DNA of 64,000 nt from Zopfochytrium polystomum (lineage: Eukaryota; Chytridiomycota; Chytridiomycetes; Chytridiales; Chytridiaceae), in NCBI GenBank assembly GCA_025765615.1, contig JAIVFJ010000012.1:62001-126000 (forward strand). The letters run 5' to 3'. The notes beneath the pieces were generated by a model. That model was not told where the DNA came from and ran no database searches. It was given only the letters and a program-made list of their open reading frames with translations. Within the stretch, counting starts at the first letter, position 1. Every line of letters starts with the position of its first letter. A program made the position numbers and the translations under genes. Below, in pieces: positions 12,562-22,953 of the stretch.

Positions 12562-13122
12562 TCACTTTGATGCCTCGGCAAGGATAATGGCACTTTCAAC
12601 CGTATCCTTGCCAGTTCCCTCCACATCGATGGAGGCGGTTGCAGCAACTGCGGAAGGCGGAGCACTGACTGGGGCAGGCACCAACACGGTGGCTGCAGCA
12701 GTAGCTGCGGCAGCGGCGGCAAAAGCTGTTGGAGGATCGACGGCAAAGCTTTCTGGCGCGTCCGATGCGCCGAAGGATTGGGTGGCCAGTTCGGTATGAG
12801 CGACGGGACTGCTGGCAGATCCTTTAAAGACTAAACACATCGATAAGGTCGATATTTCCAGGCATGGAGTATGCTGAAGAAAGGGCAATTTCCTCAGGGT
12901 TGGGATGCCCTGAAGAAATACGCCCACTTCGTGTTGTTGAGCTGGGCCACTTACTGCAAGCGTGTTGCCGGGCCTACCAGGAAAGCTGGCAGGCGTGCCA
13001 ACCATGACAACGCCCAGCTCAGCTGGCGTGGACGGAACAGGAGTACCAGCAGCGGGGGGTAGCAGGAATAGCCAGCTGCTTTCCTTGATGCTTTGATCAT
13101 CCAGAGTGCGTTCAGAGACCAC
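12562..13122 (-). CDS. Hypothetical Ala/Pro-rich protein
   Basis: A 186-codon open frame. Its C-terminal half is Ala-rich with a short charged helix-like end (VEGTGKDTVESAIILAEASK). Immediately after the stop, another frame continues with a plausible charged segment (KSVKEANDRVQR) ending near 12483, so the true 3' end may involve a frameshift or an unseen intron. The initiation codon is not supported by homology. No domain is recognised and it may not be a gene. Confidence 0.25.
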   Translation of the reverse strand: MVSERTLDDQSIKESSWLFLLPPAAGTPVPSTPAELGVVMVGTPASFPGRPGNTLAVSGPAQQHEVGVFLQGIPTLRKLPFLQHTPCLEISTLSMCLVFKGSASSPVAHTELATQSFGASDAPESFAVDPPTAFAAAAAATAAATVLVPAPVSAPPSAVAATASIDVEGTGKDTVESAIILAEASK

Positions 13123-13158
13123 TTCATGCTTTGATCATCCAATGTTCGTTCAGTGACC
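13088..13158. repeat. Two adjacent ~33-bp direct repeats
   Basis: A 33-base unit starting ATGCTTTGATCATCCA occurs at 13088-13120 and again at 13126-13158 with a few differences. It lies at the 5' end of the hypothetical minus-strand frame. Confidence 0.8.
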
Positions 13159-13711
13159 TGGGACCGCTTTCTCTGAAACTTCGTCAAATCTGAGACAGTA
13201 CACTGTGACCTGGCTACTTATTGTCAAAACAATGGTCTGCCAATGATTTCCTCTTTGCAAACGCTGCATAGGAAAGCTTTCGTGCGTTTTTGCTCCATCA
13301 ATGGGAATTCCCAATTTTGCTCGGATCTACTTTAGCTCATCCGCTGGCGTTCAAGCCATTCCGTCGCCCTGCGTACGCACTGCACGACGGCGTGCGACGG
13401 CGTAATGGCTTGGCGCCTCGGAGGGCTGAAGTAAACCGAAGCTGGGAAATCTCGTTGACTCCAAAATGGCAAACGCTTGGCCTCATTTCGATTTCGCCCC
13501 TTTGTTTACTCTCCACGCTTGCCACCATTATCCGGGCAACATGAACGGATCTGTATTTATTTGTTTGTTTGTCGTCTTCCCTCTCGAAAGCAAAAAAATT
13601 CAACTACACACCTGTCCACCCACCCAACTTGGCAACCTGCGCAGCTCAACCAAGAGGAACCAAGCGGAGCCAAGCGACTAGCAGCCCAGGTTTAGTCTCC
13701 CACCTCTCCAC

Positions 13712-15557
13712 TCAGTGTTTGATCAGGCTGACTCCCGTCATCGCGTCGGGCTTTTGCAGGCCCATCACATCGAGGACTGTCGGCGCAACGTCGGCCAAGA
13801 CGCCGTCGGCTCCTTCTTTGAACGCGTACTTTTTCGACGTCATGATGAAGGGGACTGAGAGGGGCGAATGGGAGCGAGGGGAGAGGAGGGGGTTTCGATC
13901 GGGCCGAAGGGGAAAAAAAAAAAATAAAGGAAAACAGATTAAAAAACAGTCGTTCACGGTCCACCAACGGCAAAGGCCCACTCACCAGGGCTGGTCGTGT
14001 GCGCCGTGTGCGGCGTGCCGTCCGCCGCAAGCATCTTCTCGGCGTTCCCGTGGTCCGCCGTGACAAACAGGACGTAGCCGTTCTCCACGCACGCGCGGTA
14101 GATGATGCCGATGGCGGTGTCGGTCGCCTCGACGCCGAGCTTTGCGGCGTCGAGGATGCCCGTGTGGCCGACCATGTCGGGCGGCGCAAAGTTGCACATG
14201 ACGAACGGGAACTTGTTCGTCGCGATGCGCTCGGCGACCTTTTCGCCGACCTCGACGGCGCTCATGGACGGCTTGAGGTCGTAGGTCGCGACTTTTGGGG
14301 ACGCGATCATCTCGCGCTCCTCCAGGGCGTACTGCGCCTCGGTGCCGCCGTTGAAGAAGAAGGTGACGTGCGCGTACTTTTCGGTCTCGGCGACGTGGCA
14401 CTGCGGGACGCTCTTTGCGGCCAGCCACTCTGCGAGCACGTTGTCCATCGTTTGCGGCGGGAAGATGACCTTAAACGGATAGTCGGCCTTGTACTGCGTC
14501 ATGGTCGTGATCTCGAGGTCCTTGGGCAGGTGTTCGCCGACCGGGTACGGCGCGGGGGAGATGCCGAGAGCCGCCGTGATCTCGCGCATCCGGTCGCTGC
14601 GGTAGTTGAAGCAGACCACCGTGTCGCCGTCGCGCAGCGTGCCCCGCGCGTCCGACGCCACGATGGGTTTCAGGAACTCGTCCGTCTCGTCGCGCGCGTA
14701 CGACGCCTCGACCGCCGCCGCAAAGGCGTCGTAGTCGGGCGCGACGGTGGCGTTGAGCACCGGCGCCGCGGGTCCCTGCAGCAGCGCGTCGACCGCGATC
14801 TTGACGCGCTCCCAGCGCTTGTCGCGGTCCATCGCGTAGTACCGGCCGACGACGGTCGCGAGAGTGCCGTACCCGCCGAGCGTCTCCTGCGTGTACTGTT
14901 GCAAGGTCTTGAGGTAGCCGTGCGCCGAGCGCGGAGAGGTGTCGCGGCCGTCGGCGACAAAGTGGATGAACGCCTCGGGAACGCCTGCGTCCTTGGCGGC
15001 CTTCAGCATGGCGTGCAGGTGGTTTTGGTGGGAGTGAACGCCTCCGTCCGAGATGAGCCCGAGGAAGTGGATGCGGCGCGATCCGGTGGGGTTGGACGCC
15101 CGCGCAAGCGCTGCGGCAAAGTTGGGTTGGTCTTTGAGGGTGTCGTTTTTGAGGGAGAGGTCGATGCGGACAATGTCCTGGTTTCATTCAAGCGTGGAAA
15201 CAAAGATGATCTCTAGAGGTAAGAGGTTCCGTCTTCGCTTTTTTTTGTGGCGGTTCGAGCACTGACCTGGTAGACGACACGCCCGGCCCCGATGTTCAGG
15301 TGGCCGACCTCCGAGTTACCCATCAAGCCGTCCGGAAGCCCGACGGCAAGACCATGTGCCGCAAGTGGAGTGTACGGATATTCTGCGGCGAGCTTCGACA
15401 TGACTGGAGTGGCGGCCTGACGGATCGCGTCGCCTTTGGCGGCTTCGGGAGTGTCTGGGGCGATGCCCCACCCGTCGATCACGATCAGACAAGCTTTCTG
15501 GTTGGTGGTGGGTTTGGTTGGTTGGTTGGTTGGTTGGTTGGTTGGTTCACCGGTCAT
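13712..15557 (-). CDS. gpmI: 2,3-bisphosphoglycerate-independent phosphoglycerate mutase
   Basis: Interconverts 3- and 2-phosphoglycerate in glycolysis and gluconeogenesis using two metal ions and a phosphoserine intermediate, in the cytosol. Exons are 15557-15267, 15177-13986 and 13854-13712 (541 residues, normal for the family). All joins are GT-AG and in phase. Landmarks are the metal site LIVIDGWG, the catalytic serine loop [49 protein letters not shown], the FFNGG motif, [15 protein letters not shown] and the metal ligands in [10 protein letters not shown]. The first 20 residues are an unusual Pro-Thr-Asn-Gln repeat encoded by a tetranucleotide tract, unlike other members. Codon use is strongly GC-biased. 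Confidence 0.95.
15514..15547. repeat. (TTGG)n microsatellite inside the phosphoglycerate mutase coding start
   Basis: About eight tandem TTGG copies, read as CCAA on the coding strand, lie a few codons after the ATG of the mutase. They encode the [14 protein letters not shown] N-terminus. The 4-base unit is not a multiple of three, so each single-copy change would shift the frame. Confidence 0.85.
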
Positions 15558-16361
15558 GCGGGAAGGCGGTGGGGCGGAGAGAAGGAAGGGTATTCAATGT
15601 TACTACCGCTGTGGGCGCGCGAAGTCCGAAGCGGTGGTGGTGGGCGCGAGGGCGTGTGCGTGCGACGCTCTCCGCGGATTACCTGCTGGACTTCAGTCAT
15701 GATCGATGGCGATTGATTGACGGGTTTGTTTGTTCGATTATTTTGTTTCTTTTATTTTTATTTTTATTTATTCTTCGTTTTTGGTTGTTTTGGGTTTGGT
15801 CATTATCGGGAAGCGATCGCGGATGCGATGGGCCGAGAGAGCGGAACGACGAAAAAAGCCCATCATCATTCATTCATTCATTCATCATGATGCACACTCA
15901 CTCTGGGGTCAACCTGAATTGATGATAGATGGATGGCTTCTGAGACTAACGATCAGTTACAGGTTCATTGGTGCTTACTCCCGTCGCGGGTTAGAGCGTG
16001 ATCCGGTGCAATCAGCGATGGCCAGTCACGCGCTGTTGTCATCTGCCAACTCTCGAGTCTACTTGCTCTTGCCGACCTTTTTCATCAATATATTATGAAA
16101 AGCGAATGTATTCCCAGTGGGAAATTGGGGGGGTTTCAAAAATTGGCACACTCTCAGCAAGTGGCGCTCCAACACGGCTAACTTTAGTAAAAGGCGAAAG
16201 TTAGAATCGCATTGAACTGTTGGAACGCCAGAGAGGAGACACTGAGGAAGTGTGTGAAGAAGAACAGCCCTTTTTATACTGCTAGGGGAGCCGCGGACTG
16301 CGGAATCGGAAAATTCAGCGATATGCGTGACATGTCGCTCCCACTTCTGACAAGGGTGTTC
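15558..16361. other. Upstream region of the mutase gene, no gene seen
   Basis: No supported coding frame. Contains T-rich sequence at 15730-15780 and a short ATTC/ATTCATTC tract near 15867-15888. It probably holds the mutase promoter and the terminal region of the next gene. Confidence 0.5.
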
Positions 16362-16367
16362 TTTATT
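16362..16367 (-). terminator. AATAAA polyadenylation signal of the methyltransferase gene
   Basis: AATAAA on the minus strand about 30 bases after the stop codon at 16397. Confidence 0.55.
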
Positions 16368-16396
16368 TGACTGACAAGGCTCGAGGGGAGTTGTGA

Positions 16397-17329
16397 TCAA
16401 CGGGCAACAGCATAGAAGCAGTCCGTGATGTATGGGTAGACGATGCGCCCCTCCGCGTCCCTCTCAAACTCGACCGTCGCCAGATAATCCAACACTGTTC
16501 GCTTCACCCGCTCCTGCTCGTTCTCACCAAGCGTATTGATGTAAGACTTGGACAGCACGCGCCGCCAAATCGCGTCCACTCCGTCCACCGCGATCGTCCT
16601 CTTCACCTGGTGGTGGACCAGTGGCAGCTCAAACCAGTCCCCGACCTCGGGCACCTCCTCAAACACCTTTCTCCACCGCCCCTTGCGGTACTGCGGCGCC
16701 GCGGCATCGTATGCCTCGTATATTTCGCGCAGCCCACGCACCCACGGGGTGGCGGGGTCCTCCATGTTCCACACAAGCGCCAGCACGCCCCGCGGCGCCA
16801 GCACCCTTCGGAACTCGGCGACCGCCTCGCGCGAGTCGAACCAGTGGAACGCCTGCGCCGAGATCACCACGTCCGCCGCGCCGTCGGCGACAGGCAGCTG
16901 CGTCGCCGTGCCGTCCACACACCGCACGTTGGGGAACCGCTCCGCGAACGTCGCACGGAACGCCGCGGACGGCTCCACCGCCGTCAGGTGCGGGTATCGC
17001 CCCGCGAGGAGCTCCGTGAACTTGCCCGTGCCGCTCGCGACCTCGACGATGCGCGCCGAAGACGGCGGCGAGGGAAGCAAGTGCGGAGGCAAGAGGTGCG
17101 GGAGGCACTCTTCGGGGAATCCTGGGCGCGCAGAGTCGTAGAGCGCACCGTCCACGAAGCCTGCGGCGGCCACCGAGTGGATCGCATTGGAATTGGAGGA
17201 GGACGACGCAAGCATGGCTTTTGCAATGGTTGATGTTGTACAGCCGAAAAATCGAGTGGAAGAACGTGGGGTGGGAGGGACAAGCGGCGACCGCAGCAGA
17301 AGACGATTGAGATGGCGATAGAGACGCAT
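16397..17329 (-). CDS. Class I SAM-dependent methyltransferase, possibly mitochondrial
   Basis: Intronless, 310 residues from the ATG at 17329. Rossmann-fold methyltransferase motif I is VEVASGTGKFTELLA. It is followed by the acidic residue of strand 2 (TAVEPS), then DGTATQLPVADGAADVV and the family signature AQAFHWFD, then the post-motif VLAPRGVLALVWN. This pattern matches the UbiE/Methyltransf_11-like group widespread in fungi, whose substrates are mostly unknown. The first ~35 residues are basic and hydroxylated without acids (MRLYRHLNRLLLRSP), as in a mitochondrial presequence. Starting at the Met at residue 39 would remove it. Substrate is not predictable. Confidence 0.85.
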   Translation of the reverse strand: MRLYRHLNRLLLRSPLVPPTPRSSTRFFGCTTSTIAKAMLASSSSNSNAIHSVAAAGFVDGALYDSARPGFPEECLPHLLPPHLLPSPPSSARIVEVASGTGKFTELLAGRYPHLTAVEPSAAFRATFAERFPNVRCVDGTATQLPVADGAADVVISAQAFHWFDSREAVAEFRRVLAPRGVLALVWNMEDPATPWVRGLREIYEAYDAAAPQYRKGRWRKVFEEVPEVGDWFELPLVHHQVKRTIAVDGVDAIWRRVLSKSYINTLGENEQERVKRTVLDYLATVEFERDAEGRIVYPYITDCFYAVAR

Positions 17330-17607
17330 CTGATTGCGGTTTATAAGCAGTCGGTGGTGGCTTGAAATGATGATCACGTCTTCCCGTGCCTCCCTCCCTC
17401 CCTTCCTTCCGGTTTTTCCGGCGATTTCTTCCGAGAGTTCCCGTTTTGGTCGGGTTGGCTTGTCTTGATCCGGCCATCACCGGTACACTTTCTTGCTCCG
17501 AAAAAGCCTCCATCGGGCAGGTAGAGCACAGATGGAAACAACGTGTTGCGGCAATACATAAACGTTTAAAGTCGAAAGGATTCCGAATCACCACACCACT
17601 CCCAGCT

Positions 17608-18825
17608 TCACCCGATCGCCTTGCTTAAATCATCAGGCGGCCACTCAGCCTGCGCAAACGTCATCAGCCGCTTGATGGACTGAATCCACTTCCGCTGAGC
17701 TTCGTCGTTCAGCGCGTGCGCGACTTGCGAGCTCGAAATTTTTTCACGTGCACTCCGCTCGTGGATACCAACCATCGTCACGCCGATGGGCCACGCCGCA
17801 TTCCCGATGGACAGCTTCAAGTACGACTCGTTCGCTTTCAGGTACTCGCGATCCTGCATATGCATACAGATCTCCGTGACGCGGGCCATGATATCAGGCG
17901 GATGGGTGCCCTCCTTCAAGCCTCGGAAGAACGGCTTCAAATACTGCGCGGACTGGGCCTGCGTTGCCGCAGCGAGGCGGCCCTGCGCGGAGCGCTTCTC
18001 ATCGTCGGGGCGCCGGGTGAGCGCGCGCTCCCACTCGTTGAGGACGCGGCGGAAGTAGACGCCGACGAGCGAGCGGCAGCGGTCGGGCTCCTTGTCGAGG
18101 AGGCGTGGGGACACGGCGGTGGTGTCGATGCCCTCGAGCTCGCGCGCCTTGCGCTTCTTGCGCTCCTCGGCGGCCTCGTCCACGCCGGCCTGCCGCGCGA
18201 GGAGCTCGAGCGCGAGCCCGCGCTCGGCGTTTTCGAGCAGCGACTGGAAGTCGTTGCGCTGGCCGTCCGTGCGCTCTTCGAGGGTGCCGAGGGACTTTAG
18301 CCGGCGCAGGCGCTCGGCTTGGGTTTCGCCAAACAGGCGGATCGGCTCTCCTCGGGCGCGAAATCGCGAGCGAATTTCTTCTTCGGGGAGCTGGAGCTGG
18401 AGGGTGATGTCGTCGGTGTCCTCTTTTGAGCCGGTGCCGCTGCTGCCGCTGTTTGCACCCGAACCGCTCGAAGCAGTTCCGCTGGCCTTTCCTGCTGTGG
18501 AAGACGAACTTCCCGACTTCGACGCCGCACCGCCTTTACTGGTTCCATTCGCATCTGCGTCCTCCGTCGAGGTCTTGAGTTGCTCCTCCAAACGCTCCAG
18601 ATCGCCCCGCTTTAGGTATAGTTTTGGCTTTTTCTTGGCAGGGCCATCGGATGGCGCAGCGACAGCCGCAACCTGCTTTAAAAGCGCTTTCTTTCGTTCG
18701 ATCTCGGCCTATTCAGTTTAACCAGGAATGATCAGAAGCGGTTGGTCTCGTTCAATGACCCAGCACATCACGACAGCGCGACAGCTTCGACAAATGGGCT
18801 TCCAACCCACCTTGATGGCATCCAT
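17608..18825 (-). CDS. PRP18: Pre-mRNA-splicing factor Prp18
   Basis: Second-step splicing factor that acts with Slu7 in 3' splice-site docking in the nucleus. Exon 1 is a 15-base micro-exon (18825-18811, MDAIK). Exon 2 is 18708-17608, after a 102-base intron. The product is 371 residues. The N-terminus has the family opening [10 protein letters not shown] and the SFM/PRP4-like stretch around residues 100-115 ([16 protein letters not shown] with IRLFGET). The C-terminal Prp18 domain contains YLKPFFRGL, the conserved loop [30 protein letters not shown] and IKRLMTF. A Ser/Gly-rich low-complexity insert lies between the two parts. It is divergent from BUD31 with 86 bases between the start codons. 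Confidence 0.95.
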
Positions 18826-18911
18826 CGAACCAGACCCAAAACAGCGACCCAAACTTGTCAGAACTCTCCCTGTCCAGTTTTCTGTCCAAACACAATCTGC
18901 CCTTTCTTGAC
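18826..18911. promoter_or_regulatory. 86-bp bidirectional promoter between two spliceosome genes
   Basis: The start codons of PRP18 (minus) and BUD31 (plus) are separated by only 86 bases, so the two 5' UTRs and core promoters must overlap or sit inside each other's first exons. No clear TATA box is visible. Confidence 0.7.
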
Positions 18912-19765
18912 ATGCCCAAGGTGAAGAGGGGAAAGAAGCCGCCCCCAGAGGGATGGGATCTGATCGAGCCCACTCTCGAAGATCTGGTGCGGCAGATGCG
19001 CGAAGGTGAGAGAATCTCTTTGTTGCACTTCTCTATGTTGATGTGCGCCTAAACTCGCCAATCCTCATTCCAATTTAGCGGAAAACGAGTCTCACGAGGG
19101 TAAACGGAAGGTAGGTTGTGGTGGATTTGCCGCAAGAACAAACGCCCTTGTCCGGGCTTTGTTGGCATTCCACCTTGGGCGTTGATCTTGTTTACGCACC
19201 CGTAGTCATAAGATCTCTTGTACTTTCTCCAGGTGGAAACCTCGTGGCCCATATTTCGTATTCATCACCAAAGGTCAAGGTAATGAATGCATCGGCCGAG
19301 TTCCGCTTGGCTGGAAGAACTGCGGGATCTCTTACGTCCATCTCTTCAACCGATCTGCAGATACATTTACGATATGTACCACCGGAGGAAGGCCATCTCG
19401 CGAGAGCTTTACGACTACTGTATTCAGAATGGACACGCTGATGCCAACTTGATAGCCAAGTGGAAAAAGGTATGGGCTTCTCCTTCAATATCCGTTGCGC
19501 CCTCGTTCTGTTTACTAACGTGAACGAACCACAGCCCGGGTACGAGAAACTGTGCTGCCTGCGGTGCATCCAACCGCGTGACACCAACTTTGGGACAACG
19601 TGCGTGTGTCGCGTGCCGAAGCAGAAGCTCGAAGAGGACAAAGTTATCGAGTGCTTGCACTGCGGGTAAGTTTCCTCCGCCTTCCTTGATCCGTCTGTCG
19701 AGGTGGCGGACGCTCACTCTACTCTTTGAAAAAATAGTTGCCGCGGCTGCGCATCGGGAGACTAG
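18912..19765 (+). CDS. BUD31: BUD31/G10 splicing factor
   Basis: Small zinc-binding component of the activated spliceosome (U2/NTC-related). Six exons: 18912-19005, 19079-19110, 19233-19279, 19361-19469, 19535-19665, 19738-19765, giving 146 residues, the usual family size. All introns are GT-AG and in phase. Seen motifs: [15 protein letters not shown] at the start, [64 protein letters not shown] and the Cys-rich end [15 protein letters not shown]. Eight cysteines of the three-zinc fold are visible in the C-terminal half. Two exons are only 28 and 32 bases long. Confidence 0.96.
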
Positions 19766-19851
19766 AAATCTGGTGACTCCTTTCCAACGTGAAGTTAAAA
19801 AAAAAAAATCAATAATGTATTGAAGCATAGCCCAAAACCCGCCTTTTTTGA

Positions 19852-20482
19852 TTAAGTGCGCGTCAGCGCCATCACCACCCTCTCGTGAACCTCTCCAACC
19901 GGCATTAAGATGCCAAGACTTGTGTCGTGACTTATATCACTCCAAAGCTGCTCCATGTACAAGATGGTTCTCTGCTTGTCGTCCTTGTCCGCGATCATAC
20001 CCACAACCGCTTCTGGATTGATAAGAACTCTCAAAAATCGGCTGCCGCCGTGTGGCTTAGACAGGACCGCAGAGCGGGAGTCCTTCAGATTGCCGTTGTC
20101 ATTGACAAAAACTGTAGAAGGAAGCATGATAAAGGACGGAACAAGGGAAGCGTGGATATCTTCAAAGGAGAGGTTGACGATCTTGAAGTCCCTGGTCGGG
20201 GTGTATTTTGCAAGACCAGTTATGGCGGGGGGCTTCGCACCATACCCTTCGAGTATGAAGCTGTGTTCGTTTTTAGTGTTCGTCGCCATTAACGCAGCAT
20301 CGACGGGAAATATCAACCCACGAGATTGTCTTGGTGGTGATGAATGCAGGCTGGTTGTCCTTATTTACGCAGGGTACCATGAGTGGGGATGAAACCGTCG
20401 ACGGCGGCAGCGTCGAAGAGGAGGCGCCGCCAGTCGGGCGGTGCTTCTCATCGTAGCTGGGTGGGAGTGTCTTGTCCGCCAT
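19852..20482 (-). CDS. PPxY-motif tandem-array protein, copy A
   Basis: Unrecognised family. Two exons, 20482-20322 and 20260-19852, joined through a 61-base phase-2 intron after a conserved TC|GT donor. 189 residues. The N-terminus is short and disordered with MADK-LPPSYDE, where PPSY fits the PPxY consensus bound by WW domains (for example Rsp5/Nedd4 ligases). The C-terminal domain has DIHASLVPSF, LPSTVFVNDNG, KDSRSAVLSKP, FLRVLINPEAVVG and LGILMPVGEVHERV motifs shared with the other copies. No signal peptide or membrane segment is seen. It is the outermost member of an array on the minus strand. The function is unknown. Confidence 0.75.
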
Positions 20483-21021
20483 ACTTTTTCGGGAACGGCT
20501 ACTCCGTGCCGCTGAACCGACCAGAAAGTTGTTGTCGATCCCCGTCAATCCCCACGATCACCGCAGCGGCGGCGTGCGTTGAGCCATGCGCTAACCAAAC
20601 GTACGCTGGACTAACAGCCCTCCCCAGCGCCCTCACACGCGCCATCACACGCGCCGCCGCTGTCGGTGCTTACAGCGAATGTTCTCCCCGAGGATGCCCA
20701 GGCAATTACGATAGACGAAAACATCTAGCATCTCTCTGCGGTAAAACAAGCGAGCGAGCGCACACCTCGTTGCTGCTGCCGCTGCCACGCGCTGACCGCC
20801 GACATAGCGTCCCTGGCAAATGCTTGTCGCAAGCCGCCGCTGACTCCAAGCTGCAGCTGCGCCCGCGATATTCGCATCGAACGGAAAACCACAACTTTGG
20901 TTCGGGGGGGTCTGGGTGTCATTGGGAGAGGGGAGTCTGTCAGTAGCCGTTCCCTACTTTTAATGGTTGTTCTGTGCCACCTTGACCCTTCCGCAATTGA
21001 CATGAGGTTAAATCAATAACG
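20483..21021. other. Spacer between array copies A and B
   Basis: No convincing gene. GC-rich with short open frames on both strands. It should contain the promoter of copy A and the 3' end of copy B. Confidence 0.4.
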
Positions 21022-21027
21022 TTTATT
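21022..21027 (-). terminator. AATAAA polyadenylation signal of array copy B
   Basis: AATAAA on the minus strand about 30 bases after the TAA at 21056-21058. The 3' flank is itself similar to that of copy A, so the duplication extended past the stop. Confidence 0.5.
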
Positions 21028-21055
21028 GAGCACAGCGCGAAACCGGCCTTTCTGA

Positions 21056-21504
21056 TTAAGTGCGCGTCAGCGCCATCACCACCCTCTCGTGAACCTCTCC
21101 AACCGGCATCAAGATGCCAACACTTGTGTCGTGAGTGACATCACTCCAAAAGGGCTCCATCGACAAGATGGTTCTCTGCTTGTCGTCCTTGTCCGCGATC
21201 ATACCCACCACCGCCTCCGGGTTGATCAGGACCCTCAAAAACGGGCTCTTGCCGTGCGGCTTCGACAAGATAGAAGTGCGCGCATCCTTCAGACTACCCA
21301 GTTGGTTGCGGTGATAGCGTCGATTCGGGGTGAGGAACGATGGCGATCAACTCACGACACGCATTTCGGAGATATGTAGGCAGTCTTCCTATCCTTGTCG
21401 ATGCATGGGATCATTCGCAACGCCGACATGCGGGACACCACAGAGGAGGAGGCACCTCCGGCCTTGTCATCTGAGTAGCTGGGTGGAAGGGTCTTCTCCG
21501 CCAT
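21056..21504 (-). CDS. PPxY-motif tandem-array protein, copy B, internally shortened
   Basis: Closest paralogue of copy A. The PPxY exon (21504-21356) and the C-terminal domain from KDAR onward are kept, but about 60 codons (the DIH-VPSF and LPTTVF-ND region) are missing. A GT-AG intron of 62 bases (21355-21294) still joins the remaining parts in phase, predicting 128 residues that end in the same MPVGEVHERVVMALTRT as copy A. The acceptor used here lies in sequence that corresponds to coding DNA in copy A. It may be a functional short form or an early pseudogene. Confidence 0.6.
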
Positions 21505-21752
21505 TGTGTTGTGGAAGGTTTTGCTGGTGGCCAAGATTTGCGTGTCGATGCCGCCGACTGATTTGGTTACGCTTGCTTGCGTAAGCTTGAACATTCAATC
21601 CATGCGCTACACCGTCGACGCGGATCGGAGGGTGCACAACCAGAGGATGCGTGTCACAGGAAGAATCAAAAGGGGGCTAAATTTGAAAGGTTCATTGTGC
21701 CAAACCCGAAGCCAAGCTACCACCAACAGCGCCACCACTTCAAACCCGACGA

Positions 21753-22516
21753 TCAACGAAAGGTCGCCAACAAACTGGCCCATAGCCGCTGCGTAGCCTG
21801 ATCGATCACGGCCTTCGCCTCCCTCACCGGCATTTGAATGCTGAGGGGGTGGTGATGGCTTTCGGCGCCGTGGTTCTCCACCAGCAGGGTTGTTCTTTGC
21901 GGGCCGTCCTCGATGACGCCCAGCACAGCGTCAGGGTTCACGAGGATCCTCAGCCAGGTGCTGTTGGGGTTGGGCTTCGTCATGACGGCAAAGCGGGCGT
22001 CTTTGTACGAGCCGTTGTCGGTCCGATAGACCGTCGTCGGGAGCAGGGCAAAGTGGGGAAGAAGAGTGTGGAGGTCTTCCATGGTCCGGTTTGGTGCGAC
22101 GAGGTGGCTGAGTTGATAAGCCTCGACGCGCGCCACGATCCTGCATGGCTTGTCCCCATCTTCCATGATGTATCTGGGAGGTGGTTTGAGCCAATGCACA
22201 TGGAAGGCATGGTTAGCGAAACGGAAGGGTTGCGCAAAGTGGGCAGGTGGAGGGGCATGCTCATTCCAGAAACTCACGACACGTTGGTTGCCCTGTAGTA
22301 TCCCGTTTTCTTCTCCCTCGACTCCCTCGACACGCCGGGAATCATTGCAAACACTGACGGTAAAGGTGACAGCAGCGGCCGAGCCGAAGGGGACGACGAC
22401 GACGACGACGACGACCAAGCTTGCGCCAGCTCTGGGGCGAGCCGTAGGAGCTGCTTATCCTCGCAGTCGTCATTGTAGCCTGGTGGGGCATTCTCGTTCT
22501 TCTCGCTGCCCGCCAT
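21753..22516 (-). CDS. PPxY-motif tandem-array protein, copy C
   Basis: Two exons, 22516-22278 and 22173-21753, with a 104-base phase-2 intron at the same position as in copy A. 219 residues. Contains MAGSEKN-APPGYND with the PPGY motif, a Ser-rich linker, AMIPGVS, then YIMEDGDKPCRIVARV, MEDLHTLLPHFALLPTTVY, KDARFAVMTKP, WLRILVNPDAVLG and SIQMPVREAKAVIDQA. Starting at this Met aligns it with copies A, B and E. An upstream in-frame ATG at 22669 would add 51 residues. It lacks the VPSF motif, which here is LPHF. Function unknown. Confidence 0.75.
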
Positions 22517-22736
22517 CCTCGCAGGATTTAGTTTCCCAGGCTGGCGGGTCTGGATTTCTGGAAGAGGTTCAACAGAATGCCCAGTTTCTGAAAAATTTAC
22601 GTCCACAAAATCTTGTTTAGGATGCATAATTCCGAAACGAAATTTTTTGGCGGGTGAATGTTTATCCATATTACGTCAAAAGCGTACCTATTGGCAAATT
22701 GTTCCACACGACAAAAAATAGAGCTTGACCAAACTC

Positions 22737-22943
22737 TCACTGCAGAGCCTGCCAATCAGCAATCACGGCACGCACATCCTCCACGCGCATTTGAATGCCG
22801 ACAGTGCGGCTGTGGCTTTCACCAGAGTGATGTTCTATGATCGGTACCGTCCTCAAGGAGCCTCCGGGACCATCCCCCATCACCGCGTCTAGATTCACGA
22901 GCACCCTCAGCCAGGAGCCAACTTTTTGCTCCGCACGAGACAC
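22737..22943 (-). pseudogene. Relic of a PPxY-family gene (C-terminal part only)
   Basis: Encodes only the C-terminal third of the family domain: SWLRVLVNLDAVMG, a degenerate linker and VGIQMRVEDVRAVIADW. The first exon and the first half of the domain are absent, and the conserved NP of LVNPDAV is NL. It begins only 11 bases beyond the stop codon of copy E. Most likely a leftover of an unequal crossover. Confidence 0.7.
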
Positions 22944-22953
22944 AAGCGAATGA

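Noticed and set aside
13999..15216. 405-codon plus-strand frame
   Set aside because: Exact antisense of the phosphoglycerate mutase exon. It is open only because of strong GC codon bias, with Arg/Val-rich composition.
16548..17233. Plus-strand frames over the methyltransferase
   Set aside because: Antisense shadows; the minus strand has full methyltransferase motifs.
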